Shown here: positions 24,978 to 26,330 of the stretch, one piece after another
Numbering within the stretch: the stretch's first letter is position 1
Layout: the number at the start of each line of letters is the position of its first letter
Source: F23-D06 sp963620035
Lineage (GTDB): Bacteria > Bacteroidota > Bacteroidia > Bacteroidales > WCHB1-69
DNA: 26,330 nucleotides
Reading direction: 5' to 3'
Assembly (NCBI GenBank): GCA_963620035.1
Contig: CAVEXN010000032.1
Coordinates: forward strand, 1-26,330
Notes under the pieces: generated by a model
Database searches by the model: none
What the model was told of the DNA's origin: nothing
What the model saw: the letters and a program-made list of their open reading frames with translations, nothing else
Program-made: the position numbers and the translations under genes

Positions 24978-25403
24978 GTCATTGGATGGTATGGATCAGG
25001 ATTTCAAACCTGGCTTGTCAAAGCTATCAGGCAGGGTATCTATTCTCCATACAATTCATGTGGTAATGGTTCTGCTATGCGTATTGCCCCGGTAGGATGG
25101 GCTTTCGACACAGAACAGGATGTGATGGAAATGGCAAAAGTATCTGCTGAATGTACACACAATCACTCTGGAGGCATAGCCGGTGCACAAGCAACGGCTC
25201 TTTGTATATTGTGGGGACGTAATGGGAAATCGAAGGATTTCATTAAATCGTGGATTGAGCAACGTTTCGGTTATGATCTCAATACAACTGTGAGTCAACC
25301 CCAGGAATGATATTCATGGGAAGGAATGCCCGATAGCGAATGGTCTGGAGCCACTTGTCAAGGCTCTGTGCTGCAGGCCGTCATTTGCGCCTTGCAAGCC
25401 AAT
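24978..25403 (+). pseudogene. Fragment of an ADP-ribosylglycohydrolase (DraG type)
   Basis: The frame open from 24978 reads YGSGFQTWL, then PYNSCGNGSAMRIAPVGWAFDT, THNHSGGIAGAQATAL and a GYDLNTT stretch: clear signatures of the ADPRH/DraG family that removes ADP-ribose from proteins. It lacks the N-terminal part with the first metal ligands. A TGA at 25308-25310 interrupts it, but homology goes on in the same frame (ATCQGSVLQAVICALQAN). It ends near 25403, where the sequence of an insertion element starts, so the Asp-rich C-terminal metal motif is missing. Left break, stop and right break make it a dead gene. Confidence 0.85.
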
Positions 25404-25437
25404 ATTGTCCTAAACGTTTTTTGAAAAGACTAAAAAA

Positions 25438-25499
25438 AGGAAGTAAAGCTAAGGCAGAAAATCCTACCTTAGCAAAGAGGACCAACTCTTTTACTTCCT
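25438..25499 (+). promoter_or_regulatory. Three-way-junction-like leader of the transposase gene
   Basis: AGGAAGTAAA (25438-25447) pairs perfectly with TTTACTTCCT (25490-25499), which abuts the ATG. Inside are two more hairpins: GCTAAGG/CCTTAGC (25448-25473) and AAGAG/CTCTT (25475-25490). The purine-rich AGGA of the left arm and the base before the start codon are both in the stem, so folding may limit translation, as known for read-through transcripts of other insertion sequences. Confidence 0.65.
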
Positions 25500-26330
25500 A
25501 TGGCAAATATAACACTTTTCGCACAAGCAATCGGCAAACTGCCGAAAGAAAACATCCGTAAAATCATCCGCCAGGCAAAAACGGACAAACATTGCAAGGG
25601 ATACACCACTTGGAGCCAATTTATAAGCATGATGTTCTGCCAGTTTTCCGGCTGCGATTCAGTCCGCGACATCTCCAACGGACTGAATTCGGCGAACGGC
25701 AACCTGAACCACCTCAGCATCATCCGCGCCCCGTCCAAATCAACCGTCGCCTATCAGAACGCACACCGTGACAGCAGGGTGTTCCGCGACATCTACTACG
25801 AGATGTACAGATGTTTCGGACAGCAGGCACAATGGGGACGAGGCAAATTCCGTTTCAAGATGCCCATAAAGCTCTTGGACTCGTCAACCGTCACATTGAC
25901 CATGTCCATTTATGAATGGGCCACTATACGACAAGGAAAGGTGCGGTCAAGATGCACACGTTGCTTGACTATGACAACCTTTTGCCTGAGTTCGTGAATG
26001 TTACGGACGGCAAATGCGGCGACAGCAGGGCTGCGTTCGACATCCCTGTCACGCCGCATTCCGTAGTCGTGGCCGACCGCGGGTACTGCGATTTCGCTCT
26101 TCTTGATGATTGGGACAGCAACAACGTCTTTTTCGTGGTAAGGCACAGGGACAACCTGCTTTATTCGCAGGCAAGGGAGCTCGAATTGCCGGAAAAACGG
26201 GCTCAGGACGTGCTTGTTGACGAAATTATAGAGTTGGAAGGGACGCAGACCAAACGCAAATATCCCAAACGGACAAGACGTATAGCCGTTTGGAATGACG
26301 AGCATGACTATGTGGTGCAATTGCTGACCA
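25500..26330 (+). pseudogene. IS4 family transposase, frameshifted
   Basis: Starts MANITLFAQAIGKLPKENI with the DUF4372-like N-terminal domain; FCQFSGCDSVRDISNGL follows, and the first DDE Asp is in KLLDSSTVTL near residue 126. After IYEWA near 25920 the frame fails and ends at 25997. The frame one base over continues with HYTTRKGAVKMHTLLDYD, the second DDE region VVVADRGYCDFALL and on to the window edge, so the product is joined only if one base (probably a C in GGGCC) is restored. Full-length relatives have about 380-400 residues; the catalytic Glu region lies outside. No slippery heptamer is seen at the break. Confidence 0.85.

Larger units (their letters stand above)
25404..26330 (+). mobile_element. 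IS4-type insertion sequence, right end outside the window
   Basis: Begins within a few bases of 25404-25410, where homology to the ADP-ribosylglycohydrolase stops. Holds a structured leader (25438-25500) and a DDE transposase gene. The right inverted repeat and target duplication are outside the window, so the exact ends cannot be given. Confidence 0.75.

Noticed and set aside
1..26330. tRNA, rRNA or riboswitch genes
   Set aside because: I looked through the intergenic gaps and saw no cloverleaf with TTC loop or known aptamer core; the three-way fold at 25438-25499 lacks tRNA signatures.

Overview
The window reads as chromosomal DNA of an anaerobic member of the Bacteroidales (phylum Bacteroidota). 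Support: promoters of the Bacteroides type (-7 box TAnnTTTG, once with a perfect TTTG -33 box), a GroEL ending in Gly/Met repeats, the Bacteroidetes form of topoisomerase IV subunit A, a C10 (streptopain-type) protease with Cys-rich Trp-Asn-Gly repeats, and weak Shine-Dalgarno signals. Species cannot be told from this piece. The gene set (hydE, kce, kal, Fe-S redox proteins) points to amino-acid fermentation with low-potential electron handling.

Layout. 1-6236 (minus): envelope operon dsbD-lnt-C10 protease; the protease runs off the left edge. 6281-8346 (minus): a strong terminator, then groES-groEL. 8455-9569 (plus): hydE, the [FeFe]-hydrogenase maturase, behind a textbook promoter. 9608-13515 (plus): parC overlapping a di-haem cytochrome c peroxidase lipoprotein, then what looks like the remains of a small lipoprotein gene. 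13654-14513 (plus): tyrosine phosphatase. 14615-17810 (minus): a heavy-metal exporter, a protein with a degenerate [FeFe]-hydrogenase core, a serine-kinase-type ATPase and a DRTGG protein. 17731-18051: intergenic, with an imperfect inverted repeat of heptads and a strong terminator. 18052-19322 (minus): kal-kce, two lysine-fermentation enzymes. 19384-19425: palindromic divergent promoter. 19453-24021 (plus): a tight operon of a two-domain VOC protein, an HdrC-like protein, a small diferredoxin, a membrane cytochrome-b/HdrD-like protein and pdxJ. 24022-24421: gap. 24422-24973: DnaQ-like exonuclease. 24978-25403: broken ADP-ribosylglycohydrolase. From about 25404 to the right edge: an IS4-type insertion sequence with a frameshifted transposase.

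How it fits together (inference). kal and kce make acetoacetate and crotonyl-CoA from the lysine-derived 3-keto-5-aminohexanoate. The divergent operon encodes Fe-S and CCG-domain proteins of the kind that move electrons between flavoproteins and membrane quinone, so it could be the electron outlet or inlet of that fermentation. hydE and the hydrogenase-like protein with its ATPase and DRTGG partners suggest a second, possibly regulatory, hydrogen or redox-sensing theme. The most interesting regions are 15559-17730, 19323-23254 and the IS leader at 25438-25500.
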